20,092 bases of DNA from a bacterium UBP10_UBA1149. GTDB lineage: Bacteria; Desulfobacterota; Binatia; UBA1149. A program made the translations under genes and the position numbers. Location: assembly GCA_002311335.1 (NCBI GenBank), contig DBZX01000017.1, positions 1-20,092 on the forward strand. Reading direction: 5' to 3'. A model generated the notes under the pieces. The model had not been told where the DNA came from and searched no databases. It worked only from the letters and a program-made list of their open reading frames with translations. Shown here piece by piece: positions 7,124 through 15,090 of the stretch (positions within the stretch are counted from its first letter, which is position 1; each line of letters opens with the position of its first letter).

Positions 7124-7941
7124 AGAAAACACGGATATCAACGAGAACGCTGGGAGTACTTGCAGCGTCGGCGTTAGCGGCCTCGATTTTTGCTGCGACA
7201 CCAGCCGACGCGGCCGAGATGACGGCAAAACAAACAGCCAAGGCGTCGGACGATGCCAGGCGTTCAAAAACCGAGCACCAGATCATGACGATGACGCTCA
7301 CCAACAAGCGCGGCCAGTCTCGCGTGCGCACCATCGAGGGCTGGTCAAAGGAGCTGAGTGACGTCGAGGAGCACCGTTTTTCGCGATTCCTCGAGCCCTC
7401 GGACGTGCGCAACACCACCCTGCTGAGCTACGACTACAACGACGAACGCGACGACGACACCTGGCTGTACCTGCCCGCCCTCAAGAAAATAAAACGCATC
7501 CTCTCGTCGAACAAGAAAGACTACTTCATGGGCTCGGACTTCACCTACGAGGACATGGAAAACATCGACATCGTAAACTGGAGCTACAGCTTCGCAGAGC
7601 CGGAGACCTTTGCCGGCGAGCCCTGCTGGGTAGTGGAGGCGGTGCCCGCCAATGAAAAGGAAGCCGGTGAGACCAGCTACTCAAAGACTGTCAGCTGGAT
7701 AGCCAAGAGCGACATGCTCAGTCGCAAGGGCGAGTACTGGGACAAAAAGGGGCGCTTGGCCAAGCGACTGCTGGTAGAAGACATCCACCCCACCTCTGAC
7801 AGCGACCCCCGCCCGCGCGGACACCGCATGATCATGAGCAACCTGATCACCGGGCACAGCACCGTGCTCGAAATGAACACGCTGGAGCTCGACGTCGAGG
7901 TAAAGCCTTCGCTGTTCAGCCAGAGAAGTCTCAGGCAGTGA
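7120..7941 (+). CDS. Periplasmic LolA-like 'outer membrane lipoprotein-sorting' family protein
   Basis: 273 residues. A Sec signal peptide is clear: MKKTR, a hydrophobic core, and a likely cut after ADA near residue 31. The mature part fits the LolA-like family annotated as outer-membrane lipoprotein-sorting protein (Pfam LolA_like, PF17131 type): SRFLEPSDVRNTTLLSYDY, DDTWLYLPALKKIKRI and DYFMGSDFTYEDM, then ending in strands leading to PSLFSQRSLRQ. Family members are found next to RND/MMPL transporters and are thought to carry or accept a lipid in the periplasm, by analogy to LolA/LolB. It starts within the tetR stop (ATGA), with GGGAG upstream as ribosome site, and overlaps the barrel gene by 4 nt at its end. 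Cellular site is periplasm; cargo is unknown. Confidence 0.88.
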   Translation: MKKTRISTRTLGVLAASALAASIFAATPADAAEMTAKQTAKASDDARRSKTEHQIMTMTLTNKRGQSRVRTIEGWSKELSDVEEHRFSRFLEPSDVRNTTLLSYDYNDERDDDTWLYLPALKKIKRILSSNKKDYFMGSDFTYEDMENIDIVNWSYSFAEPETFAGEPCWVVEAVPANEKEAGETSYSKTVSWIAKSDMLSRKGEYWDKKGRLAKRLLVEDIHPTSDSDPRPRGHRMIMSNLITGHSTVLEMNTLELDVEVKPSLFSQRSLRQ

Positions 7942-9872
7942 ACCGGCGACCCACAGTTGCCGGTCTATTGGCCCGCGCCGTGCTGCTGGTGGCGTCCTGT
8001 GCGCTCGCCCTGCCGCTGACCGCCACAACCGCCGGCGCCTCCCCGGTGGTAACCGGTGTAAAATCGTCTACCAGTGCGACTCGAACCCGGGTGGTATTAG
8101 AGCTTGACGGCCCGGTTTCCTTTCGCTGGGGGCAACTGCGCGCCGATCCTTCGCTGGGCCGACCCTCGAGGGTGTGGGTAGATCTATACGGGGTAACAAA
8201 CGGCAGCGGCATCGAGACTGCCTTGGTAACCAACGATACCCGCGTGCTCAGGGCGAGGGCTTCGCAGAATCGACCCGACAAGGCTCGAATCGTTTTCGAT
8301 CTCAGGGCCCCCGTGCGCCCGACTGTTTTTACCCTGCCCCCCGACGGCGACAGGCCCGACCGATTGGTGATAGACCTGCTCGACGGCGCAGTGGTGATAC
8401 GGGAAAAAGCTGTCACGTCGCCGCCTCCCACGGCAACAACCATCGCCGAGAACCCCGCTACCGCCCGGCAGGTGCGACAACGTGCTGCGGTCGTTGCAGA
8501 CATGGAGGCCATGCTCGAGCACGCCTCCACGAGAGCGACACCCGCCGCTCCCGGCAACCAGGTGCCTGCAGCCAGCACCATCGAGGACGCCCCCTCCCGG
8601 GCCACCCCGACTCCAGCACCCACGACAAGAAAGAAAATTTCCCCCATCGACCTGGACTTCAGCACCCTCGGTTACTTGCAGGAATCGGTGGCCCCCAGCC
8701 TCGACGATCCCGACGAGTTGTTGTTCCATCGGCAAACGCTGCACATGGAACTCGAAGGTTACACCGGCGGCGGCCACATGCTGCGGCTGGCGGCTGACGT
8801 CTACCGTGACGACGCCTCCTTCCAGGACGAATCGACGGTAAAATCGCGCCTGCGCGAGGCTTACCTCAGGCTGCGCTTTGATAAGTTGGACCTTCGCCTG
8901 GGTCGCCAGCAGATCGCCTGGGGAGAAGCCGACGGCGCGATAGTATCGGACCAGGTTTCGCCCTTTGACCTGACCAACTTCATCGTCCCCGAGTTCGACG
9001 AGATACGGCTGGGCGTGGACGGAGTAACCCTGGACTACTACTTCGATGATGGCAGCGACCTGCAACTGCTGTGGCTCGGGCGTTTCACCAGCCCCGACTT
9101 CCCCGACCTTGCCTCGCCCTGGTCCTTCGTGGACCCCGGCGCGCTGGGAGGGCTGGCGCTGTTACCGGCCGAGAAGCCAGCCGCGAGCTTTGCGAACTCT
9201 GAGTTCGGCCTGCGCTACAGCCGTCACCCGCTGGCGGCCGACTGGTCGATCGGCTACCTCAGGAGCTGGGACGACCGGCCTTCGCTGGCAGTGGACCCTC
9301 TCTCGGGCACGGCGACCCCGCGCCACGAACAGTTTGACCTGCTGACCTTCAACGTGGTGCACCCGAGAGGAAACCTCCTCTACCGGCTGGACGCGGCCTT
9401 CGAAAACGACAGGATGTTCTCGGTCTCGCCACTGGCCGCGCCCGAAACCGCCGGCCGTGGTTTCCGCACCCGCCAGGACATAGCCCGCGTGCTTCTGGCG
9501 CTCGACACCAAGCCTGACTTCGAGTGGTGGGAGCAGGCCGACGCAAGCCTGCAGCTGGTGCACGAACAGATCATCGACCCTCACTCCGCGCTGCTCGGCC
9601 CGCGAGAGACCGACCACGTGGGTCTGCGCCTTTCGGGAGCCTGGATGGCCGAAACGATCAAGCCGTGGTTGTTCACGATGGTCAATGTCAGGGGCAACGA
9701 CGCCTGGCTGCAGGCCAAGGTCGACTACCAACCCATGGACAACTGGAAGTTCTCGGCCGAGTACGACGCGTTCTTCGGCCACGCCTACAACCCGATGGCG
9801 CGCACCGGTGGAACCTTTGGCCGCTTTGACCGCAACGACATGCTGCTGTTCACCGTGCGGCGCAGTTTCTGA
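7938..9872 (+). CDS. AMIN-domain / outer-membrane beta-barrel (DUF1302-like) fusion protein
   Basis: 644 residues, GTG start overlapping the previous stop (GTGA). There is an N-terminal signal sequence; AGA at about 32-34 looks like a signal peptidase I site, although VASC at 18-21 resembles a lipobox. Residues ~36-150 look like an AMIN domain (GVKSS, TRTRVVLELDG, SRVWVDLYG, ARIVFDL, DRLVIDLLDG), a peptidoglycan-binding fold known from AmiC and PilQ. A Pro/Ala/Thr-rich linker (~150-235) follows. The rest reads as an outer-membrane barrel with LDLRLGRQQIAWGEADG and VSPFDLTNF, the hallmark of DUF1302-type barrels, and ends in Phe (VRRSF) as BAM substrates do. DUF1302 barrels pair with RND transporters in other proteobacteria. 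It is probably the outer-membrane part of the operon's transport path. The AMIN fusion is unusual. Confidence 0.82.
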   Translation: MNRRPTVAGLLARAVLLVASCALALPLTATTAGASPVVTGVKSSTSATRTRVVLELDGPVSFRWGQLRADPSLGRPSRVWVDLYGVTNGSGIETALVTNDTRVLRARASQNRPDKARIVFDLRAPVRPTVFTLPPDGDRPDRLVIDLLDGAVVIREKAVTSPPPTATTIAENPATARQVRQRAAVVADMEAMLEHASTRATPAAPGNQVPAASTIEDAPSRATPTPAPTTRKKISPIDLDFSTLGYLQESVAPSLDDPDELLFHRQTLHMELEGYTGGGHMLRLAADVYRDDASFQDESTVKSRLREAYLRLRFDKLDLRLGRQQIAWGEADGAIVSDQVSPFDLTNFIVPEFDEIRLGVDGVTLDYYFDDGSDLQLLWLGRFTSPDFPDLASPWSFVDPGALGGLALLPAEKPAASFANSEFGLRYSRHPLAADWSIGYLRSWDDRPSLAVDPLSGTATPRHEQFDLLTFNVVHPRGNLLYRLDAAFENDRMFSVSPLAAPETAGRGFRTRQDIARVLLALDTKPDFEWWEQADASLQLVHEQIIDPHSALLGPRETDHVGLRLSGAWMAETIKPWLFTMVNVRGNDAWLQAKVDYQPMDNWKFSAEYDAFFGHAYNPMARTGGTFGRFDRNDMLLFTVRRSF

Positions 9873-9902
9873 GAAACCGTTTTCAACTAGAGGAAAAAAC
9901 TA

Positions 9903-10430
9903 CTGTATCACCGCTTCACAAACCTCGTCGTCTCGCATCCCCTGCCAATCCTGCTGGCCACCTTGCTGCTGACCGGCTGGTTCGCGTGGCAGTTGCCATC
10001 GATCAGAACCGACAGCGACGCGCGTTCCTACCTGGGCAAGGACGACCCGGTCGGCCAAGCGCTCGGCATTGCCGGCATCCCCACCGACTTCGGCGTTGCC
10101 GTGCTAAGCGGGATCACACTGGGGATCGGCGTCGATTTCTCGGCGCACTACCTGCATCGCTACCGCGAGTTGCGAAACCGCGGCATGGAGCACGAAGGCG
10201 CCAGCGTTCTCACCGCCGCCACCGCCGGTCGCGCGCTGTTTTTCAACGCAGTGGTACTGGTCGGAGGCTTCCTCGTCCTGCTGGGAGCGCGCTTCTACCC
10301 GCAGGTAAAACTCGGCTTGTTGGTGACCACGACCATGGTGATCTGCTACGTCTACACCCTGTATCTCTTCCCGGCAGCGCTGGGACTTTTTGCAGCAGAC
10401 AAATCAAGCACTGTGGAGGGACCCTCGTGA
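9903..10430 (+). CDS. Internally deleted 'mini' RND/MMPL protein (TM1 joined to TM10-12); probable CTG start
   Basis: About 175 residues. The beginning (YHRFTNLVVSHP, TM1, then SIRTDSDARSYLGKDD) aligns with the start of the full RND that follows (VYIDSDARQFLPEDD). After DDPV it jumps to sequence equal to the last three membrane helices (GITLGIGVDFSAHYLHRY, TAGRALFFNAVVLVGGF, YPQVKLG), removing roughly 600 residues in frame near 10048-10065. The frame closes at TAG 9888-9890, and no ATG/GTG/TTG occurs before TTG 9963, which would cut TM1. CTG 9903 sits 9 nt after GAGG and gives a whole TM1, so I place the start there. The stop overlaps the full RND's GTG. It may be a decaying duplicate, an assembly deletion, or a working small partner; the intact ends and coupling keep the last option open. 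Confidence 0.65.
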   Translation: MYHRFTNLVVSHPLPILLATLLLTGWFAWQLPSIRTDSDARSYLGKDDPVGQALGIAGIPTDFGVAVLSGITLGIGVDFSAHYLHRYRELRNRGMEHEGASVLTAATAGRALFFNAVVLVGGFLVLLGARFYPQVKLGLLVTTTMVICYVYTLYLFPAALGLFAADKSSTVEGPS

Positions 10431-12808
10431 AACGCGCCTGGCAACGCTACGTCGACGCGGTCATCCGCCGGCCACTAGTGGCACTGCTCATCGCGCTGGC
10501 CGCCACCGCCTTCATGGCCGCCGGCCTGCCGCGCGTTTACATAGACAGCGACGCGAGGCAGTTCCTCCCCGAAGACGACATAGCGCGCGACAACCTGGCG
10601 TACATCGAAGAAGTTTTCGGCGATGTAAGCCTGCACATGATCGCCGTGCTCAGACCCGACCACCCCGACGGTGCCTTCAACCCCGAGACACTGGCGCTGG
10701 TGAGCCGCATCACCGACTGGCTGCAGGAACAGCCCGAATTTGAAACCGCCGTCAACTCGGATCTCAGGTCGCTGTCCACTGTAAACAATGTGCGCGGCAC
10801 CGAGGAGGGCATGGAAGTGGAGCCCTTCATGGAGCTGGCTCCCGATGATCCCGAGGGAGCCCGCCGGCTGAGGCAGGCCATACGAGACAATGGCATGTTC
10901 GAAGGCACCCTGGCGGCTCTCGACGATAAGGGCACCCTGATAATGGTGCGCGAGTCCGAGCAGGGTCACGCCGACCAGGCCGGCTCCTATCTGAAGCTCA
11001 AAACCTACGTCGACGGGCTGGCCGAAGCAGGCCATCCCGAACAGTTTTTTCTCGCCGGCCGCCCGGTGATCGAAGGAATCTTCTACATCGCCATCCCCGC
11101 CGAGGGCCGTCGCCTGATGCCCTTCGTACTTGCGGTGATCAGCCTGCTGGTACTCTTGTCATTTCGCACGCTTCGCTCGGTTGGTATCTGCCTCGCCGTT
11201 ATAGCCGCGACCGAAATCTGGACCTTCGGGTTCCTGGGTTGGTGGGGGCACCCGATGTACACCATCAGTTCTATACTGCTGGTCGTTCTCGTACCCATAG
11301 CCGTTGCCGATTCGATACACCTGCTCAGTCGCTACTACGACGCGCAGGTCGAGTCGCCCGACGCGGGGCGCGACGAGATCGTGCGCGTAACGATGATGGA
11401 CATGGGTCCTCCCGTGCTGCTTACCTCGGTGACCACGGCGGTCGGTTTTCTGTCGACCTCGATGTCATCGATGGCGCCGCTGCGCGACTTCGGGGTGCTC
11501 GCCGCGGTGGGGGTGACGGCGGCCTTCGTGCTTACGCTCCTGCTCATTCCTGCGCTGTTTGCCCTGTTGCCGCTGAAGGCACCGCGTTTGGGCACCCGCC
11601 GCAGCCTGTTTGACGACAACAGCAGCAGCGTGCGCCTGTTCGCTGGCATAGCACGCGCAGCGTCGCGGCGAAGAAGCTGGGTAGTGCTCACTTTCGCCGC
11701 ACTGGTGGTGGGTGGAATTTTTGGCGCCAGCAGGTTGACCGTGGACAGTTCGCGCATAGCCCAGTTTCCCCCGGGCCACGAAATCAGGGACGCCGACGAC
11801 GTGGTCAACGCCCACTTCTCGGGCAGTAGCATACTCGACGTTGTGATCGACGGCGGCTCGGTCGACGCCATCAAGGACCCCGCGCTACTCGCCGCCATGC
11901 TCGAAATGCAACGGCGGTTGGACGCGCTGCCACAGGTGGGTGGATCGTTGTCACTGGCCGAACTGGTAGCCCGCATGAACCGCGTGATGCACGGCGACGA
12001 CCCCCACAAGGCCGAGATACCCGACTCGCGTGAGCTGGTAGCCCAGTACCTGCTGCTCTACTCCATGTCGGGTGACCCCGGCGATTTTGACGACATGGTG
12101 GACTACGACTACCGCCACGCCCGCATGCAGGTGTTCGTCAACCGTACCGGTACCGCCTGGGCAAAAGCTACTCTCGAACAGGCAAAGGTCCTCGCCGAGG
12201 AACTGTTCAACGGCCCGGGGCTGCCGTCGGCAAAAATAGTATTCTCGGGTGACGCCATGATGAGTTCGCGGATGGAATTGCACGTCATAAACGACCAGGT
12301 CCGAGCGCTGGCCATATGCCTGCCCCTGCTGACCTTGATCTGCTGGGTGGTGTTCGGACGGTTGGCGCTGGGAGTGCTGGCCGTGATGCCCGTTACTTTT
12401 GCCCTGCTGGCGGCCTACGGGGGCATGGGCTTTGCCGGGGTGCCGGTCGATATACCCATTGTAATGCTCGGCGGCATGACTCTTGGCATAGGCATCGACT
12501 TCGCCATCCACTACCTCTACCGCTACCTGGGAGAGAGACGCGAAGGTGTTGCGCACGAACAAGCGGCCGTGATTACGGCGGTTACGGCCGGGCGCGCGTT
12601 GTTCTTCAACGCGGTGGTGCTCCTGGCAGGCTTCCTGGTTTTGCTCGCCGCCGATCTCTACCCGCAGATAAAGCTGGGCGCGCTCACCTCCATCACGGTC
12701 ACGGTGTGTTACCTGGTGTCTATACTTTTGTTCCCGGCCACCCTCTCACGGCTGGTGCGTATTCCGGGCTCGGCTGGAACTGGTCAATCGAGCAAGGGCA
12801 GCAGGTAG
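10427..12808 (+). CDS. RND-superfamily (MMPL/HpnN-like) inner-membrane transporter
   Basis: 793 residues from GTG 10427, with GGAGGG upstream and a 4-nt GTGA overlap with the mini RND. The frame is open further upstream but reads non-RND sequence there. The two-fold RND layout is clear. TM1 is near 15-35, followed by a periplasmic domain to ~228, and TM2-6 (LMPFVLAVISLLVLL onward; DSIHLLSRY). TM7 is near 418, followed by a second periplasmic domain, and TM8-12 run from ~624, including GGMTLGIGIDFAIHYLYRY and TAGRALFFNAVV. Both halves carry the charged/His motif typical of proton-driven MMPL/Patched-like pumps. It should export a lipid or hydrophobic compound, passing it to the LolA-like protein and the barrel. 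Its 3' end overlaps the opposite-strand GDSL gene by 25 nt. The substrate is unknown. Confidence 0.92.
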   Translation: MKRAWQRYVDAVIRRPLVALLIALAATAFMAAGLPRVYIDSDARQFLPEDDIARDNLAYIEEVFGDVSLHMIAVLRPDHPDGAFNPETLALVSRITDWLQEQPEFETAVNSDLRSLSTVNNVRGTEEGMEVEPFMELAPDDPEGARRLRQAIRDNGMFEGTLAALDDKGTLIMVRESEQGHADQAGSYLKLKTYVDGLAEAGHPEQFFLAGRPVIEGIFYIAIPAEGRRLMPFVLAVISLLVLLSFRTLRSVGICLAVIAATEIWTFGFLGWWGHPMYTISSILLVVLVPIAVADSIHLLSRYYDAQVESPDAGRDEIVRVTMMDMGPPVLLTSVTTAVGFLSTSMSSMAPLRDFGVLAAVGVTAAFVLTLLLIPALFALLPLKAPRLGTRRSLFDDNSSSVRLFAGIARAASRRRSWVVLTFAALVVGGIFGASRLTVDSSRIAQFPPGHEIRDADDVVNAHFSGSSILDVVIDGGSVDAIKDPALLAAMLEMQRRLDALPQVGGSLSLAELVARMNRVMHGDDPHKAEIPDSRELVAQYLLLYSMSGDPGDFDDMVDYDYRHARMQVFVNRTGTAWAKATLEQAKVLAEELFNGPGLPSAKIVFSGDAMMSSRMELHVINDQVRALAICLPLLTLICWVVFGRLALGVLAVMPVTFALLAAYGGMGFAGVPVDIPIVMLGGMTLGIGIDFAIHYLYRYLGERREGVAHEQAAVITAVTAGRALFFNAVVLLAGFLVLLAADLYPQIKLGALTSITVTVCYLVSILLFPATLSRLVRIPGSAGTGQSSKGSR

Positions 12809-13431
12809 GGCCACAGGGTCTCTGCCAGGCGACGGTGCCCTTCGCGGTTGGGGTGCACGCCGTCGGCCACGTTGAGAGCCGGATCTCCAGCTACACCCGC
12901 CACCAGGTCCACCAGCAGCGGAGCCGAGCTGAGACGGGCTACGTCTCGGTACACGGATTCTGCCGCTCCCCTCGAACGCAGCTCAAACGGCGGAAACAGG
13001 GTCCCGGCTATCAGAACCCTGGAGCCCGCCGCCTGGAAACGCTCAACGATCTCGACAAGATTCTTCGTCCAGGCCTCCGACGGCACCCGTTGGAACACAT
13101 CGTTGGCGCCCAGCTCAACAACTACCACCGCTGGCGGCTCCCGCAGGAACTCGGGCAGACGCAACAGGGACCCGCCGGTAGTTATGCCGGAGACACCTGC
13201 GTTGACGCAGCGGTAGTCCAAACCTTCGCTGTTTATCCTGTCCTGCACCACCGCTGGGAACGCAGCGGCCTGTCCCACGCCGGTGCCCGCAGTGATGCTG
13301 TCTCCAAAGAAAAGGACAACCGGGGCATCGGCCGAGGGCGCCTCACGGGCGGGCGCACGGTATTCATGGACAGTACAGGAAGCCAGCAGCACGAGCAGCG
13401 TGGCCACGGTCCTGGCTGTCAGCGAAGCCAC
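12784..13431 (-). CDS. GDSL/SGNH-family esterase lipoprotein (TesA/arylesterase-like)
   Basis: 215 residues with a GTG start. An N-terminal hydrophobic segment ends in LASC, a lipobox with Cys19, so it is likely a lipoprotein. The SGNH hydrolase blocks follow in order: FFGDSITAG with nucleophile Ser45, NAGVSG (77-82) as block II, GAND (108-111) as block III, and DGVHPN with catalytic Asp190 and His193. Length and block spacing fit the TesA-type arylesterase/lysophospholipase group. It acts as a serine hydrolase on ester or thioester bonds in the envelope; the exact substrate is unknown. It is 6 nt downstream of the flavin split-barrel gene, so the two are cotranscribed. Its 3' end runs 25 nt into the RND gene, leaving no room for a terminator. 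Confidence 0.92.
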   Translation of the reverse strand: MASLTARTVATLLVLLASCTVHEYRAPAREAPSADAPVVLFFGDSITAGTGVGQAAAFPAVVQDRINSEGLDYRCVNAGVSGITTGGSLLRLPEFLREPPAVVVVELGANDVFQRVPSEAWTKNLVEIVERFQAAGSRVLIAGTLFPPFELRSRGAAESVYRDVARLSSAPLLVDLVAGVAGDPALNVADGVHPNREGHRRLAETLWPYLLPLLD

Positions 13432-13437
13432 TAGCGG

Positions 13438-13926
13438 TCAGTCGGCGCCAGGGCCGTTGTCCGACGCGCCGGCGGCGCGCAGCTTGCGGTGATCCCAGCT
13501 CGTGGTCTTCTCGGGGTGAAACACCAGCGCCACCCTCTTGCGTACGGCCTCTACCACGTGAGGTCGAGAAAGATCTTCTGGAATATCCTGGTACTTGTTG
13601 GCCGACTTTACGCCAATCTCCACGCAAAGATCCTGATCGTCGATGACGTCGTAGTAACCGCGCTGAAAAACGCCGCGCAGGGTACCGTAAGTATCACCGT
13701 CTTCGACCAGGGCAGACCCCCTCGGGTCGCGCCGCAGGTTGACGACTTTCTGCGAAGCCCCGTAGGTGTGCATCGAGATGAGTCCGTCCACCATCGAGTA
13801 CCACATGGGCATCATGTGGGGTACGCCGTCGTGGTTGTTGCTGCCAACTATCACCGTCTGTGCGTTCTCTATGAACGCGCTGATTTCTTCCTCGCTGAGC
13901 GCGATGCGGTCGCGTACATTAGCCAT
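13438..13926 (-). CDS. Flavin split-barrel (PPOX / pyridoxamine-5'-phosphate-oxidase-like) protein
   Basis: 162 residues, no signal peptide. The sequence follows the PPOX-class pattern: ALSEEEISAFIE-like start, VGSNNHDGVPHMMPMWYSMVDG, then SQKVVNLRRDPRGSALVEDGDTYGTLRGV and YDVIDD. The region around KVVNLRRDP is the usual cofactor-phosphate contact. Such proteins bind FMN, F420 or haem and reduce varied substrates; true PdxH is longer and has different C-terminal motifs, so this is not likely to make PLP. The start ATG (13924-13926) is the only good one. It lies 30 nt after the small acidic gene and 6 nt before the GDSL gene in one - strand run. The cofactor cannot be decided by eye. Confidence 0.85.
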   Translation of the reverse strand: MANVRDRIALSEEEISAFIENAQTVIVGSNNHDGVPHMMPMWYSMVDGLISMHTYGASQKVVNLRRDPRGSALVEDGDTYGTLRGVFQRGYYDVIDDQDLCVEIGVKSANKYQDIPEDLSRPHVVEAVRKRVALVFHPEKTTSWDHRKLRAAGASDNGPGAD

Positions 13927-13956
13927 GCTTGTCGTGTTCCCCTGCAGCCCGAGCGG

Positions 13957-14334
13957 TCAGTCCAGCAAGTCTTCGAACTCCTGCAGTTCCCGCTCGAAAC
14001 CGCTGTTGCCCAGGTCGTCGTCGAGGTCGTCGCCTATACCGCTGTCCTCCATGCCGTCGTCGTCAAACTCTTTCTCAATCTGCAGATCACGCTCGGCCTG
14101 CGCTCGAAACGCGCGCTCCGCCGAGGTCTCGCCCTCCACGCGGGAAGGCGGATCCACCATGCGGGGTTTTTCGACCTCCGGCCAGTCGTCGTCCAGGAAG
14201 GGGTCGGGTAGCATCAGTTCATCGCGCTCACCCTGCCCCGCCCCCGGCGCTTGGTCGTCAACGTAGGCCGCCAGGGAAACGGGCGCCAGCCACAGGGCGG
14301 CAAGCAAAAGCGCGCAGACTATCAGCCGGGCCAT
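13957..14334 (-). CDS. Small acidic secreted protein, function unknown
   Basis: 125 residues. The first ~22 residues form a good Sec signal peptide (MARL, Leu/Ala-rich core, SLAA). The mature part is very rich in Asp and Glu with runs such as FLDDDWPEVEK, KEFDDDGMEDSG and DDLDDDLG, and has no cysteine. It is predicted to be largely disordered, perhaps with a short helix around AERAFRAQAERDLQIEKEF. I do not recognise a family. Acidic tails of this type can bind cations or basic partners, but no function is claimed. It lies between the Lrp-like gene (88-nt gap) and the flavin split-barrel gene (30-nt gap) in the same orientation. A signal peptide and tight spacing make it a real gene rather than noise. 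Confidence 0.7.
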   Translation of the reverse strand: MARLIVCALLLAALWLAPVSLAAYVDDQAPGAGQGERDELMLPDPFLDDDWPEVEKPRMVDPPSRVEGETSAERAFRAQAERDLQIEKEFDDDGMEDSGIGDDLDDDLGNSGFERELQEFEDLLD

Positions 14335-14422
14335 GCCTCAGAGTACCCCGACGGTGGCCATCGTACCAGCAGCTTCTGTCCGTTTACTGGCCTCTGGACG
14401 GGGAACAGGCCCGGCGCCTCTC

Positions 14423-15019
14423 TCAGGCCACGAAAATTGCGTCGCTGTGCCAGCTATCGCTGATCCGCCCGTTGTCCATGTTTACGTCGGGTATGTAGTT
14501 GCGCAGCATGCGCACCTTTGACAGCAGCCTGAAGGTTGATACGTCCTCTATGGCCTTCTTTCCGTGGTTGGATTTGAGCGCGGGCAGTATTTCTTCCTGG
14601 AATCGCTCAACGATATCGGCGTCCGACACCCCGTCGATGAGCATCACCAGGGCCACCCGGCCGTCGATCTCGGCCACGTGGGATTCGTAGACCGAGCGGG
14701 TGAATACGGTCACGACCTTGGGCTCGCGGTTTATTTCTTCGAGAAAGCGGCTGAGCCGCACGTCGACCTCAAAGCGGATGATGTACATGTGCCGGCACTG
14801 GAAATGGCCGGTACCCGACTCGCCCATGTCGAGTTCGGTGAAATAGCGCAGAAGTTGGTCCTGCTCCATGCGTGCGCGCTTCCGGCTGACCGTCCTTACC
14901 GGGATTCGGTTCTGCTCGCCGAGCTTGTTGTCCGACAAGCGGGGGTCGCGAACCAGGGCACGGACAATCTTCAACTCCTGGGCATCGAGTATACGCGGGT
15001 CGGTTTTTCGTCTAATCAT
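14423..15019 (-). CDS. Lrp/AsnC-like winged-helix transcriptional regulator
   Basis: 198 residues. Residues ~10-60 resemble the Lrp/AsnC DNA-binding domain: LDAQELKIVRALVRDPRLSD, NKLGEQNRIPVRTVSRKRARME, then LLRYF. The remainder is a two-layer alpha/beta sequence (YIIRFEVDV, VVTVFTRSVYES, VALVMLIDG) that could be a divergent ligand-binding domain; it is longer than the classic RAM domain and lacks its clear motif. ATG 15017-15019 has no Shine-Dalgarno sequence. It is transcribed away from gltB with a 153-nt shared control region. Lrp directly activates gltBD in E. coli, so control of the adjacent glutamate synthase is a fair inference but unproven here. The family call is good, the subfamily uncertain. 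Confidence 0.75.
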   Translation of the reverse strand: MIRRKTDPRILDAQELKIVRALVRDPRLSDNKLGEQNRIPVRTVSRKRARMEQDQLLRYFTELDMGESGTGHFQCRHMYIIRFEVDVRLSRFLEEINREPKVVTVFTRSVYESHVAEIDGRVALVMLIDGVSDADIVERFQEEILPALKSNHGKKAIEDVSTFRLLSKVRMLRNYIPDVNMDNGRISDSWHSDAIFVA

Positions 15020-15026
15020 GGGTAAT

Positions 15027-15055
15027 AATCTGACGAATTCCCGTTGTTATGTCAA
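15027..15055 (-). promoter_or_regulatory. Promoter of the Lrp-like gene, predicted leaderless
   Basis: On the - strand TTGACA (15055-15050) is followed after 17 nt by CAGATT (15032-15027), or after 19 nt by GATTAT (15030-15025), as -10. Either places the transcript start at about the ATG (15019). No ribosome site is present upstream, consistent with a leaderless message. Confidence 0.45.
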
Positions 15056-15090
15056 CTTTCTGGCCTAATCTAGTCATTCTTGCTTGGCTA

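Noticed and set aside
9986..10426. Upstream extension of the full RND frame
   Set aside because: It overlaps the mini RND in another frame, reads as Arg-rich noise, and GTG 10427 has a good ribosome site and begins the recognisable RND sequence.
12316..13434. A 372-codon + strand frame over the RND 3' end and GDSL gene
   Set aside because: It is out of frame with RND and antisense to a GDSL gene with all its catalytic blocks; no support of its own.
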